A stretch of DNA of 64,000 nt from Sipunculus nudus (taxonomy: Eukaryota; Annelida; Sipuncula; Golfingiida; Sipunculidae). The translations under genes and the position numbers were made by a program. Location of the stretch: contig CM049314.1 in NCBI GenBank assembly GCA_026874595.1, positions 63,520,800 to 63,584,799 of the forward strand, in the 5' to 3' direction. Positions 24,231 through 37,101 of the stretch are shown here, in pieces (position 1 is the first letter of the stretch; each line of letters opens with the position of its first letter). The notes under the pieces are model-generated. The model made no database searches. It had not been told where the DNA came from and worked only from the letters and a program-made list of their open reading frames with translations.

Positions 24231-24379
24231 ATATTTATACCATATATATATATAGCGATCAGTGATAAAAAGTTGCAATACGTATCGTGATATTTTCATT
24301 GTATTAAAACTAGCTGAAACGAGTGGGTATTTTGTATGAAGTACCAAGATTCATCGGACCCGCTGACCGCCCTGACCCC

Positions 24380-24420
24380 AGCCCCGACCCCACCCCCCCC
24401 CCACCCCCCCCCCCCCCACC
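24380..24420. repeat. C-rich tract, unit 1
   Basis: Poly-C interrupted by A; the unit 2 counterpart at 35595-35630 differs in length. Confidence 0.9.
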
Positions 24421-24944
24421 CATGATCAGCTTCTGCCAATATTGCATGACAACATAAGATATGAGTGCAAAAGGTCTCTCGAGTCACCTGTTGATCTCTG
24501 GATCAAATGTCAGGTTAAATATGCTTAAACCGGTCAATGAAAGCAGGGTTTATTTATATGCACAACATAATTTAATCCTGAGCTGAACGACGCAGGCATT
24601 CCGGTCTTTGCCGAAGGCATTTCGGCTGTTTTCAGGTGTGAACCTCCACGCTGTTGAACACCCAAAATTCACACAAAATAATGTGTGCATTAAGAATTAT
24701 TCATTCTCATATCGGCAAGGTCACTGCGGGAACCATAAAGTGGCATACGCAATGCGGTTTCAGAGAACATTTCCAAGAGGACCAACTTCCTCTTATAAGT
24801 ATTGGATAATCGTTTCCTTTTCGCCGCTTAACCCATGTGTGTGTAACGTACGGTTTAGCTACTGAATTCCTTAGAATTGTTTCCATTTTTGAATTCATTT
24901 GTTACACCAAAATGTACAATATATATGTACAATATACATGTACA

Positions 24945-24980
<36 letters not shown>

Positions 24981-25152
24981 TGTGACATAATTGTATGTAT
25001 GTATTCATAATTATAATATTATCTACAAGACAGAAACTTGCTAATAATAAAAAACCTAATTAAAGAAGCTTATCTACAATCATTTTCAGAAAGACAGGAT
25101 TCATGTTTGCCTTTGTATTCCTAATATACAGAAGTTTTATCAGGAACGTGTG

Positions 25153-25185
<33 letters not shown>

Positions 25186-25800
25186 GCATAGTTTGACAGT
25201 TCCTCATGCCAAGTTACTTTATAATTGCTTCAGGTTCTTTGTTATATGTTTATTTGTTTTGTTATAACTTTTGTAAAATGCCATACTATTAATCACAACT
25301 TTTAAAAAATAAATTTTATATCAGTTTCCCGAAAAGCATTTAAGACTTCAAATTAATATAAATATAATATTTATATGATATATAATAAATATAAGCAAAT
25401 GAATTACCCGGTATTAATATCCAAGTAAATCCCCATCTTGATTAACCTAGACCTGAGAATTAGCTTTGAATGTGCCCCCTCCCCCTCATGACAGACTATG
25501 TTGTGTCTGAGTGGTCAGAATGCTATCTCTGTGCAAAAAGTCCTTTGAGTTAGGATGCAGGTTCCCTGTCACTTATTTTTTGTGTCAGAGTTGTCAGCAT
25601 ACTGTACAGGCAGGCTAAATCAGCTCAACACAGCATTAAATAACCGCGAGTACTCCACATAAAATTGACCATTGAGACTTTGATTTTCAGCAACAAATTG
25701 AAAGTTAGTCAGCAGTCAGATATGGAGTATCGTGTGAATCAGCCCTGTTCTTGAGGATGTACATGTCAAGGTGAGTCTGTACAGACTGGCCTACACTGAG

Positions 25801-26007
25801 TTATTTCTGCGTACAGCCGGAACATGATACAACTGATGAAAGACATGAAGACAGGTTATAAAGATAACAGGATCAATGAAAATGTCAGTGATCCAGACCA
25901 ATGTGGAAACTGCCTTTGCATTTGGTGTGTGATAACTTACCTGCCACACACCGGCTTGGACAAATGAAACTGCTAAAGATAAGAGGAATAAAGCTGATTA
26001 TTTTCAT
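25801..26007 (-). pseudogene. Small secreted protein gene, unit 2 copy with early stop
   Basis: Exon 1 (26007 down to 25941) keeps the signal peptide MKIISFIPLIFSSFICPSRC then VA and the GTAAGT donor. Exon 2 starts at 25832 behind the same acceptor and reads VVSCSGCTQK. It then meets TAA at 25803-25801, where unit 1 has TAC (Tyr). If the unit 1 model is right, this copy encodes only a signal peptide plus about ten residues. That suggests loss, or relaxed constraint on the model. Confidence 0.45.
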
Positions 26008-26489
26008 TCTGAAACTTGTAAGATATTTATTTTTAACATAATCAATATGAAGAAACAAAACCCCCCTGAGAGGGGTACATTCAAATGCCCAGGCTGAGCA
26101 CATGGCTCCGTTTATGTTTACTGTTCATAGGCTCAACCCTCTACACGCATGTGACCTAGTCACGTGACTTATACAGACAAATTTAAACTGGATATTACCA
26201 CTGACTGTTGTTTATTCTCTCATATATTACAACAACAGGTGAGGAGTTGCGGGCTTTTACTTAGCTCATGTTATTCACAACACATTAATCTTTATCTCAG
26301 ACAAAACTGGATGTATACAGCTAGATTTAAACTTGATACCTCCAAAATTATGTAAAAATCTGCCTGAGCTCTGTACTGCATGCACAGACCACTCCCACCG
26401 ACTGTGTGCTCCCATTGGGTCCTTTATATACCCAGTATACTCCTTTAAGCTCAGTTTCTTTCTCTGGGTCGTTTCAAGAATCACGTTTA

Positions 26490-27460
26490 GTCGACTATTC
26501 TCAATCTTGTGTCACTTTGTTAATATACGTGTCTTTTTGTCAGTTGTCCTCTATTTCGCATGCTTGCTGGTTCTTGGGTATCATATATAGCATTCTACAG
26601 GCCACAGTTTTACAGGAATCCTTTGGAAAATGATACGTTTCATATTTTACACTAGCATCTTGAAAATGTTTTTTTTTTATATTTAGGATATGGCCGCTTG
26701 GGGGCGCTCCATTCAAACCTCTCCACCATACCATTTTTGGCCATATCTCCAAAACTATAAACCTCAATTACATAAACGATAGATTATTTTCTTTCTCTGG
26801 TTAAATCATCTGCTCTCAATACTGTGTCACTTTGAGAGTATGTCTGTCTGTTTGTCAGCTGTCCTCAAGTTCCCCTGCTTCCTTGTTCTGACGGGTTACA
26901 TATAACATTCTACAAGTTACAGTTTTGCAGGAATCATTTTAAAACTAGTAAAGCTTATATCTTACACTGACATCATGAAAGAGATTTTTCATATTCGGAA
27001 ATGGCCGCTAGGCGTTGCACTCGAACCTCTAAAACATATCATTTTTATGCAATATCTCGAAAAAAGAAAATAAACTTCAATAACATAAACTTTAGCTTAT
27101 TTTCTTTCGCTTGGTCTACTTCATAACCTGGTTAAGTCATCTGGTCTCAACCTTATGTCACTTTGTCAGGATGTCTCTCTGTTTGTCAGGTGTCCTCAAT
27201 TTTGCCTGCATGCGGGTACCGTCTCAAATATAGCATTCTACAGGCCACAGTTTTGCGGGACTCGCTTTTTTACTTACACTTGTAATATATAACAACGATA
27301 TCTGGAAGTCCTATGTGTATTATTCAAATAAGTCAAAGGACAAGGTCAAGGTGATTAAAACATACCAAAACCAAAATCTTTTTTTACTCATCACTTTGTT
27401 AATATTGGACCAATCTTCAGAAAACTTATTTGGTATTGCTCATTCATCTGACTAACTTTA
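26490..27460 (+). repeat. Family B repeat, three monomers (unit 2)
   Basis: Collinear with 15005-15975 and with the same monomer landmarks. Confidence 0.8.
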
Positions 27461-28356
27461 CGCCATTTTCGGCAAGCGCGTGACCTATGGTCATCTTGTT
27501 TGTATTGCTATAACTGTGAAAGATCATGCATTACATTTCAATATGAATTACCTTAGTACTTCCTTGTTCTATTCTTGGGTTATTGGCCATTACCAAATCA
27601 ACGGTGTTCGGGTACAACCTTCGCTAAAAGTAAAGGTAAAAAGGGAAATATCAATTACAATGAGAAACGGTTGTGGGTGCAAAATGGATGCAGAGGAAAT
27701 ACAAGCCAGGTAATAGGGTCATCACCAGAATAATTTAAAGGTCCGTTGAGTTTTCTCTGGGCGTACTTAAAAAACAAACTGTAGGTACGTCGGTAGGTCG
27801 ATCGGTGGGCTAGCTGGCTGGAACGCAGGCAGGTAGACAGGAAGAGAAACAGAGGTTGAGACAGGCAGATCAGACCCTTAGTTCCTCATACGATTGAGAG
27901 GTATGGGAGGTGGAGGAGGTGAAGGACGGGGCAGGGTATCTACATTAGCACTCTGTGTACCTACATAGTCAAAATATTATTATTTATCTTACATGGTGAC
28001 TGCGTTTACACAATTTGTTTCAGTAGCTATTGTATGCAGGTGGCGCCATGTTTGGTATGAGTTCCATACAAATTTGTGCACAATATTGCCCAGCATAAGC
28101 GACTACTTGCAGAGAGCTGAATATGTTTTTCGCTCTGTACTTATTAAAAAATTGGTATGTGAATCTTTTACCTGTAAATCCATAGTCATCACTGGTTCAT
28201 TGGATCTTGACAGGTAACCATCATGGTTCTGTGTACACCCGTCTCCCTTTATTTCTCTCTTTCCTTCTCTCCCTCTTTTGATTTAGTTGATGTTTTAATT
28301 TTTAATACATGGAGGATTGTACTGCTATATACATACAGCATGATCTCTCTTACCTG

Positions 28357-28405
<49 letters not shown>

Positions 28406-31250
28406 TGATATCCAAACAATTTTAGAAAAGAAGATAAACAATCGAGATAAGTGATCACCTAAAGTTAAAAACATTTGAGTTTGAAATGTCTAACGTTATA
28501 TTTTTTCCTCATCAAATAACTTAGTGAATGCAGAGTGTACATCATTTGCCGTTCGGTCAATAGTTTGGGTATAATTGGGCACTCTTCTATTGAATGTGTG
28601 AAATTCAATTCTATGTTCACTGCCGATACATAGTTCACCAATCGCCCTCTGGTCTTTCTTCTTTCCATGACACTCATAGTTTGTACATCTACTACATACC
28701 CCATAAATATTGATCAGTATATCTAAATGTTTGTATAGCGATCAGGCAAAACTATATAAACCTAAAATTAACGAAATATAGATCCCGGTTATTTTGTCCA
28801 ACGGCTCTGTCTTCATTCAAATGGGACCTGAAATGGTGTTATTACAGGTACTGCAGCTAGACAAGTGATGACGGGGAAATTGACATACTGTTCCCTTGAC
28901 AAATTATGGGGAAAACTGAGGGTACCAGTTTCGGCTGAGTTAATGCTGCTAAACTTGCCAGAGGATTTTAACACGATAATGCTTCAAGTCTAGGTAATTT
29001 GTTTACAGATTGTTCATATCTTAAGATAGCGAGAAAGAACCTAAGAATTTGTTTGAAATCTTGTAGCTACTTCTCGTAGTTTGCACTTTACAGTGTACGT
29101 AATAAGCTGATAGGGAAAGACCATGGTGGGTAAGATGACCAAATTCACTTTGTTACAGGTGCCCTTTTTATTGTGTGACACGGGAGTAACTCATGTTGTA
29201 GCGCCCGTGTCTGGCCGCGTGTTGCACTCTCAGTTTAATCCGTACTTGTTGAACTGTCGTCGTCATGCTGGCTTGGGGCTTTCTTGCTTGGTCGAGCTGG
29301 GGCTGGCTCACGTGTGGACCCGAATATGTTGAGGCACGGCATTCGTTGTTCTGGTATGTTCTGTGAACGTATGTGCTGTGTTTGATTCTTTGGAATGTTC
29401 GGGCAATGGAAGGTTCTCGGCTGGAGGTGAAAAGTTATAAATAGGGGGCTGTGTTTTAGAGCCGAGAGAGAGGTGAGAGGATATTCCAGCGGACACACAC
29501 GTGTTGGACCTATCCGATTATCCAGTAATTTTAGGAATTCTACTATTACTAACACTTTACAATTTAGTGCTACCTGTCTCAAGTTTACTTTCTGGATTGT
29601 TACAAGAGCTTAACATTGGACTGTTATTCTCCGAAAGAATTCGTGTGAACTTTTCGCCCGCTTATACATTTTAAAGGAATTATCGTTGTGACAGTGGTGG
29701 TATCCAGGTACTTATCACTTTGTTTATTTTACTTTGTGATTATATTGATTTGTTGTTATACTGCAGTTGTACTGTGTAATTGTATTGATTTAGTGTATTG
29801 TAATGTTGGGGTTGTTTTGAGAATAAAGTATAGTTATTTGTTAACAAAGAACCACGGACTTCTTTATTCATTCCCCTAGACATTTCACGCTGCCTTGTGT
29901 TACAGAATCTGATTTTTTTATCTTCTTGACAAAATTTATGTTCATCACGCATACGTGATCTGTTAATATTAGTTTCTGCAACAACTGTTAAATCATAGTT
30001 CCACTGCAGTGTATACTGCATCGGTAATTATTCTGAGTAAAGCGTATTGAGCAGTCTGAGTCTGGTGTAAAGTGTTACAAAATCCTTGCTTGCCCTGAAA
30101 TGGGGAATACAGATGTTGACATTTTGTGGGACAAAAGATATGGTGAATCTCGAAATAAATTTACTATTGATTGCAGGAAGCTTCTCCGTACATAATTTGT
30201 CACACGTCTGATCTCACTTTTTATACGTTGAAGGAATTGTCCTTACACTAGACAGGTTTTCATGTGAAAATTGAACTAATCAATATTGTATTTAAAAGTT
30301 ATTTATGCGTATGGTAGGAAGTATGTTTTCTGTATAAATCAGCATGGAAGAAATGAGTCAAGTGGTTTGGACCTCCAAAAGCTTGAAGACAACGAGGTAA
30401 GAATAAATAATGAAGGTATCTCTGATATTTCCCAATTATGTATTATCATCTTCATTCAGGTATTATTAATAGACAGAATGTTACAATCAGTATATAAATG
30501 ATTTTAATAGATATCCATCAACATACTCTACCTCTCTATATAATTAAATAGACATAATTTCAACAACAAAGACATTATTACCATTGTTGAAATTTTAGGC
30601 CACTTTTGTTGAATACGTTCGTTAAATATCTGTAACAAAACTTCGTCAGTAATTGCATGGTATAGATATCTGATCTTGTGTGGCATAATTTTACCCTAAG
30701 AATCATCTTTGCCCTAATTTAATTAGAAATATGTATTGCTATTACATTCCAATATATCAGCCTGATCACCCCATCATTATATTTCATTCAAATTTGAATT
30801 ATAAGTAAGGATTTATTTGTTAATTATTGTTTCGAAGAAAATAAAATAAATGTTCCTTTAACGGTAAAATAAGCAGCACGGACGTATTGCTTTCTTATTA
30901 AATATATTATTTGTGCCACCAGATGTCGCTTCGTCTGAGACCAGTTATACATTAACCTACGGCAATATGAGCAGAATAAATATACCTAAATACTGATAAT
31001 CGATTAAAATGTGTATATGATACGATCGACCTAATGATAAAGTAAATAAATAAACAAACTTAACTGAGATTTCCGTGTTACAGTACTGGAGTGTACTTTG
31101 ATTCGGGCTGATTTTTGTCAAGCCGCAAGCAGCAAAGGAAGGTACACAAATTCAGTTATTTATGTGTATTCACATGGCCGGTTGTTCATCAGTTTTGGGG
31201 TTCCCTATTATGATTTCAAAGAAAGGCATTCAAGTGAAATCCCACATTAA
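27455..31250 (+). CDS. Unrecognised multi-exon gene, unit 2 copy
   Basis: Same structure as the unit 1 gene: exon A to 27709, B 28040-28213, C 30318-30396, D from 31092. All donors and acceptors used in unit 1 are kept. Exon A carries one replacement (Ile to Met near its end). Exon B carries five nucleotide differences, all amino-acid changing: I to V, D to V, P to R, V to I, T to S. Exon C is identical. In D one extra A (AGCAAAGG against AGCAAGG) shifts the frame to GRYTNSVIYVYSHGRLFISF and a stop at 31250. If the protein ends with the TGA five codons into the stronger acceptor's exon, this indel is irrelevant. Function unknown. Confidence 0.4.
28365..28405. repeat. (CT)n microsatellite
   Basis: Unit 2 counterpart of 16867-16912, with a CTTT interruption. 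Confidence 0.95.
29174..29904 (+). mobile_element. Solo LTR (731 bp), unit 2
   Basis: Same ends, TATA-like box and AATAAA as 17680-18410, and the same length. It was present before the duplication. Confidence 0.6.
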
Positions 31251-32299
31251 AATCTCTAATGTTGCACATTGCTCTCTAAGCACGTAAACGGTGATGGTAT
31301 GTCGATTGTGATTTAATTCCGGAAAATTGGGGAAGAGCACTGGTTCAGGTGAGAGGTTGTGAATTCAAATCTTACCAGTTAGTTTTTTCCTCGTGAGGTT
31401 GTAATATAGAATTTATAAACCTAATGAAAATGGCCCCTATAGACACACACACAAACGCATTTGCAAAATTAAAAGGAACGGCTCCGCAGAACATTTTCAT
31501 TCAGTCCACATCAATTTCATTCTATTTGAATCTATAGCGCTCATTCAACATAACTGTTATCAAAAGCCCTTTACAGACTAAGCCAATATTTTGTCAAATC
31601 AATACTAAAATTAATGCACAAAAGTCACAAAAATATTTCTAAGGTGTAAAGTTTATTTTAAGATTTCTCAAAAAAGAAGTTAATCTGCGACTAAACTTGA
31701 TATGCTGACTCCCCCCCCCCCCCTATACTTATATGTTTAGGCCAGATACTTATATTTTATTAACCGGCTTTTAACATGCTGCCGTCGTATTGGCCAAAAG
31801 GAATACGGAGGCAAAACCAAAAAGCGACACTTTATATCAAAACATACAATCGTGAGCAGTCATTCTATCTCCACAAAGTACTCGAGTAATACACTTGAAA
31901 AACACCGCGGGCCGGCAATTTTCCAGATTTAAGGTCCTAACCTACTTTCTTGTGACATTCATTCCGGGGCGGTGCGTCACAAGGCACAGTGACCCACATG
32001 TGATGAGTCGATTTCAATCTGACACTGTCCACAGTAATGTCACACAAATCGGAATACTTGTTAATTTCATTCTGGGGGGTTGCATCACTGAGAACAGTGG
32101 GTACCGGCTGATATGAACCCACTGTATTAACTTAGTGTATAACCGTATGACTCAAGTACCTTGATCGGAATGTGGAATGACGTGTCGTAATATGTATGTC
32201 CATGCTCTGTATCTGGTTAATCATATGTGTGGCTGATTAATAATTACCTGTATTAGTAATTAACTGGCTTGTACGGTATCGTATTGGCTTGAGGTCAGC

Positions 32300-33770
32300 G
32301 TATCCCCAAATTAGTCTGGGGGTATTATTAGCACATAGCTCGGAGAATATGGGTAAGAGAGACTAAATTTCAGGTTTCCGGGGAGACTTTTCATGAGCCT
32401 TCCTGGATGTCCAGTTTCAAGATTCCAGTTCTAATGGGTACAATTTGTGCCCTGTTCACAGATAACCGCATCTTTATAGGTCTAAAAAAGTAGAACCAAA
32501 GTTGTAAAAATTCGAAAAAATTCCAGTTGGCACCGCAATTCTTCAGAAAATGACGAAACACTACTTGAACTATATTAATGCAAAGAATCATGGTGATCAG
32601 TGTATTAGTAGTCCAACAATTGGCGCTTTTGTATAAAATTTTTAATGAGTGTGGGGGTACTTCTGAGCACCATAGCTCAAAAGGATATGGGTAACAGAGA
32701 CCTAATTTCAGGTTTCTGCAGAGAATTGTTGAGTAACTCTCAGGATGTCGAGGTAGAAGATTGTAGGTCTAATGGTTATTATTTGTGCCCTGCTTTGGTA
32801 TCAACATTTTAAATATTCTGAAAGGAACTTCTGATAAGCTCCATGTCTCAGAGAAAATGTTTAACAGAGACATAATTTCAGGTTTCCATGGAGACCATTT
32901 ATGGACCTCCCAAGATGTTGACTAAGAAGATTCTAGGTCTAGTGGTTACGATTTGTGCCCTGTTAACGGATGACCGCATCTTTAACCGTCTCAAAAATAG
33001 AGAAAAAAATGTGTAAAAATTCGAAAAAAAATTCTAGGTGGTGCCACCAGTCTGCAAGAACTGATGAAATACTTCATGACCAATATGCATGCAGAGAATC
33101 ATGGTAATTCCCAGGATGTCGAGGTAAAAGATTCTTGGTGTAATGGTTAATATTTGTGCCCTGATTTGGTATTAAATTAATAATTATTCTGCGGAAACTT
33201 CTGAGCCCTAAGCCCCATAGGTCAAAGGATATGGGTAAAAGAGACCTTAATTCAAGTTTCAGTGGAGACTTTTAATTGGCCTCCCAGAATGTCAATTTAA
33301 AAGATTCCATGTCCAGGGGTTACGACTTGTGCCCTGTAAACAGATGACCGCACCTTTATAGGTCTCAAAAAATGAGAAACAAATGCTTAAAAATTCGAAA
33401 ATAATCCAAGTGGCACCACTAGTCTTCATAATATGACGAAACACTCCGTGATCTATATGCATGCAAAGAATCATGGTGATCAATGCATTAGTTGTTCAGA
33501 TACTAGAGCTATTGTATCATTTTTTTGGTATAATTGTAGGGGTACTTTGGAGCCCCATAGCTCGGTGGATATGGGTTACAGAGACCTAATTACAGGTTTC
33601 CTAGGAGATGTTTTATGGTCCTCTACGACTGCCGGTGGTTCGTGATCCTAGCCTTTATATTTATGATTTGTGCCCTGCTAACGGCCAGACGGCCGGACGG
33701 AAGGAGGACGGAGGGTGACCCATCGCTATAGCTCAGCATGACTGAAAGTCAGCTGATCTAAAAGAAACTA
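32300..33770 (+). repeat. Family A repeat, about five monomers (unit 2)
   Basis: Collinear with 21050-22505, including the purine-rich tail and the GCTATAGCTCAGCATGACTG end. Confidence 0.85.
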
Positions 33771-34430
33771 ACTCAGTAGGCCTTAAGCACTTGAATGATG
33801 TTGATAAATGGAAATTGAAACTATGTGACTTATAACCGCCCGTTCAACGTATTTAACTTACAACTAGTTTAGGCTTAGTGATTTTGAAATTTGTTCCTTC
33901 ATCGGATTGATAAAAAATTACAGTTTCTGTCTATGTTATACTCAATATATGCATAATTATGAAAAAAAATTTGAACCGCCAGGTCAATTTTAAAAAACCA
34001 CAAGGCACCGGGCGGGCAGGCACTGCTCGACCGATCGCAGATGGGTTTAAACTGAATGCCTAATTAGAGGGCAATGAAACTAAACGTGTTCAATCCTCGG
34101 CATCTTAACCTGGCATCCAGGGCGTAATATCTCACTCAAGGCTTAAGCATATATATATATGTAATAAGAGGTATTGCCGTGGTAGTATGAGTAGAAGCTT
34201 AAGTAAAGATAAAGAGTGACCCCTTTTTGATAGACTAACTTGTTTATTAACACACGAGCTTTCGATGCTTTGTCAGGAGGTAATTAGGTGGTAACGTGTA
34301 GAGAGATGTTATATATGATGGAACGACAATGAATAGGGTCCATAATGCCAGAAACAGTGTATTTACAATCTGATTGGAGTTTTAGTAATATTAATGTTTT
34401 AACCAAGATGCCCTGCGTGGGTGTGGTTCA

Positions 34431-34832
34431 GTGCAGTACGCAATGCTTCATTCGGGAATTCCGCGAAACCGCACGAAGGTCGATGTCATCCACATCATGA
34501 CGTTACGTCAAAGGGTCGCTTGCTCCAAAGTGCGGCCTTCCGTGGTAAAGCCCACCATTTCCACTAGTAGTCCCTACCCAAGTCGCCTGTCAAATGCCAC
34601 AATCGGTCCGTTTATCGGTCGAGGGTGTGCCGCGAGCCGGATACCCAACCCTACCCCATCTGTAAGGGAGGGTGAGGTACGATTTCCCAATGCTCTGTCT
34701 GGCTCTTGCTTTTTCTCTCCCGCCCGGACCATCGGGCCCGTTAGATGTTCCATGCTAGGCCGCCGGTATGCAAAGAAAAAAAAATATAACATAAATGTAA
34801 GTAATATGATAAAGCTAAATAAAGTAAAATAA
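34431..34832 (+). CDS. GC-rich conserved ORF, unit 2
   Basis: Counterpart of the unit 1 ORF at 23246. The frame stays open and runs about 15 codons further because the stop in unit 1 (TAA) is TAT here. Nothing in it identifies a family. Confidence 0.25.
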   Translation: MQYAMLHSGIPRNRTKVDVIHIMTLRQRVACSKVRPSVVKPTISTSSPYPSRLSNATIGPFIGRGCAASRIPNPTPSVREGEVRFPNALSGSCFFSPARTIGPVRCSMLGRRYAKKKKYNINVSNMIKLNKVK

Positions 34833-35419
34833 AACACATGATGATTATACAAAAAAATAGTTATAAACATAAACAAAATAACAAACATATCATTGATAAT
34901 AATAGAATATTAATAATAATAAACATGATAACAATAATAACACTAATAGAAATAATAATAACAAAAATAATAATAATAATATAGCTGTACTATAAAGTGT
35001 AAACAAATAATTTAAAGAGAGTTAAGTAAAGTAATTCAGAGAGCAGAACTATTGAAACAAAGGAGTGATCATCTTGAATATAATATCAGTTTTACATATC
35101 AAATAGTCAAAAGATTGAAAGAAAATATGCTAACGAAAATGATGCATATGGTAAAATAATCAGAAACAGGAACAGAAATCATAATAATAATAATAATGAT
35201 AATATGTAAAATTATAAATAGAAGTAATACTGGAGAACTAGGTGCAGGTAACAAGGTAAAGGGAGAAAACATATAATGGTAAAGATGAAAACAAAGTGAT
35301 AAAGTAGATAAGAAAGAAATGACACAGACAAGTTAACAATAAAGTGAGAAGAAAAAGATTAAAAGATCACCAGAGGCTAGAGATTAATGTTTATAGTGTG
35401 CCAGGTAACCGTTGTCTAT

Positions 35420-35428
35420 ATTTATACC

Positions 35429-35472
<44 letters not shown>
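35420..35472. repeat. (TA)n microsatellite, expanded in unit 2
   Basis: About 40 bp of TA against roughly 14 bp at the equivalent place in unit 1 (24242-24255). Confidence 0.95.
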
Positions 35473-36218
35473 CGGTCAATGATAACAAGTTGCAATACGT
35501 ATCGTGATATTTTCATTGTATTAAAACTAGCTGAAACGAGTGGGTATTTTGTATAAAGTACCAAGATTCATCGGACCCGCTGACCGCCCTAACCCCAGCC
35601 CCCCACCCCACCCCCCCCCCCCCCCCCACACCCATGATCAGCTTCTGCCAATATTGCATGACAACATAAGAAATGAGTGCAAAAGTTCTCTCGAGTCACC
35701 TGTTGATCTCTGGATCAAATGTCAGGTAAAATATGCTTAAACCGGTCAATGAAAGCAGGGTTTATTTATATGCACAACATCATTTAATCCTGAGCTGAAC
35801 GACGCAGGCATTCCGGTCTTTGCCGAAGGCATTTCGGCTGTTTTCAGGTGAACCTCCACGCTGTTGAACACCCAAAATTCACACAAAATAATGTGTGCAT
35901 TAAGAATTATTCATTCTCATATCGGCAAGGTCACTGCGGGAACCATAAAGTGGCATACGCAATGCGGTTTCAGAGAACATTTCCAAGAGGACCAACTTCC
36001 TCTTATAAGTATTAGATAATCGTTTCCTTCCGCCGCTTAACCCATGTGTGTGTGACGTACAGTTTTGTCACTGAATTCCTTAGAATTGTTTCCATTTTTG
36101 AATTCATTTGTTACACCAAAATGTTCAATATATATGTACAATATACATGTACAATATATATATATACATATATATTATGTGACATAATTGTATGTATGTA
36201 TTCATAATTATAATATAG

Positions 36219-36730
36219 TCTACATGACAGAAACTTTCTAATAATAAAAACCTAATTAAAGAAGCTTATCTACAATCATTTTCAGAAAGACAGGATTCAT
36301 GTTTGCCTTTGTATTCCTAATATACAGAAGCATTATCAGGAACGTGTGAATTGACTGGTTGCAGGTTTAACTGCCTAGTGACAATGAGTAGTAAGTTCTA
36401 AGTTCTAAGTTCTTAGTTCTAAGTTGCATTGTTTGACAGTTCCTCATGCCAAGTTACTTTATAATTGCTTCAGGTTCTTTGTTATATGTTTATTTGTTTT
36501 GTTATAACTTTTGTAAAATGCCATACTATTAATCACAACTTTTTAAAAAATAAATTTTATATCAGTTTCCCGAAAAGCATTTAAGACTTCAAATTAAAAT
36601 AAATATAATATTTATATGATATATAATAAATATAAGCAAATTTTTTCTCTGGGTCGTTTCAAGAATCACGTTTAGTCGACTATTCTCAATCTTGTGTCAC
36701 TTTGTTAATATATGTGTCTTTTTGTCAGTT
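36219..36730 (+). repeat. Segmental duplication, truncated third unit
   Basis: Matches the unit start up to AATATAAGCAAA at 36640. It then continues directly with TTTCTCTGGGTCGTTTCAAG, which lies about 1.05 kb further on in units 1 and 2, and stops after TTTTTGTCAGTT. The missing stretch corresponds to about 13913-14970 and includes the small secreted protein gene. Confidence 0.9.
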
Positions 36731-37082
36731 AAACCTTCCAAGGCTAAGAAAACAAGGGTTAGTTTGCTACGTAAATGATTATTGCATTAAATCAGGAAAA
36801 TTGGCTGGATGTATATCTGTCAGATAAACAAATACATTACTAAACAACAGTTCTCATACACAGCCACTATTGAGCGGTATTGTGGCATCAGAGTCTGCCG
36901 AAGTCCTTTGACGTTTACTGACGAAACTGTCAGAACAGGTAAGTTGATAGCGCCTTTGTGTTAGAACTGTAACTATTTGGAACTAGAAATGAAACTAGAT
37001 TGGACCTAACCTTGTATCATATATATTTTTAAAGGACCACTACCATGCGTTCACACGCAGAACATTCACAGATGAAGTACTA

Positions 37083-37099
37083 AAGCTTTTTTATTATTT
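37083..37099 (-). terminator. Candidate polyadenylation signals of the C1q gene
   Basis: On the minus strand this T-rich stretch contains AATAAA-type hexamers within about 20 bp of the stop codon. Confidence 0.4.
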
Positions 37100-37101
37100 T
37101 A

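Larger units (their letters stand above)
13499..25021 (+). repeat. Segmental duplication, unit 1 (about 11.5 kb)
   Basis: Begins TCTACATGACAC followed by AATTTGCTAATAATAAAAAC and runs to the same start motif at 25022. It is collinear with unit 2 throughout, with scattered substitutions and small indels; identity looks like about 97-98 percent by eye. Unit 1 is longer mainly because of a 210-bp tandem duplication (19332-19740), an extra copy of about 65 bp near 23100-23215, and smaller insertions. Confidence 0.95.
25022..36218 (+). repeat. Segmental duplication, unit 2 (about 11.2 kb)
   Basis: Head-to-tail copy of 13499-25021. Unit 2 lacks about 45 bp that units 1 and 3 have at the start (between GGAACGTGTGAA and the AAGTTCT minisatellite, 25145-25185). 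It also lacks the 210-bp second copy and about 30 bp near 31398. Its TA microsatellite near 35433-35471 is expanded. Confidence 0.95.

Noticed and set aside
13499-36730. CRISPR-like or phage-like array
   Set aside because: Repeats are kilobase-scale segmental copies and eukaryotic interspersed repeats with introns around them; no short regular repeat-spacer pattern exists.
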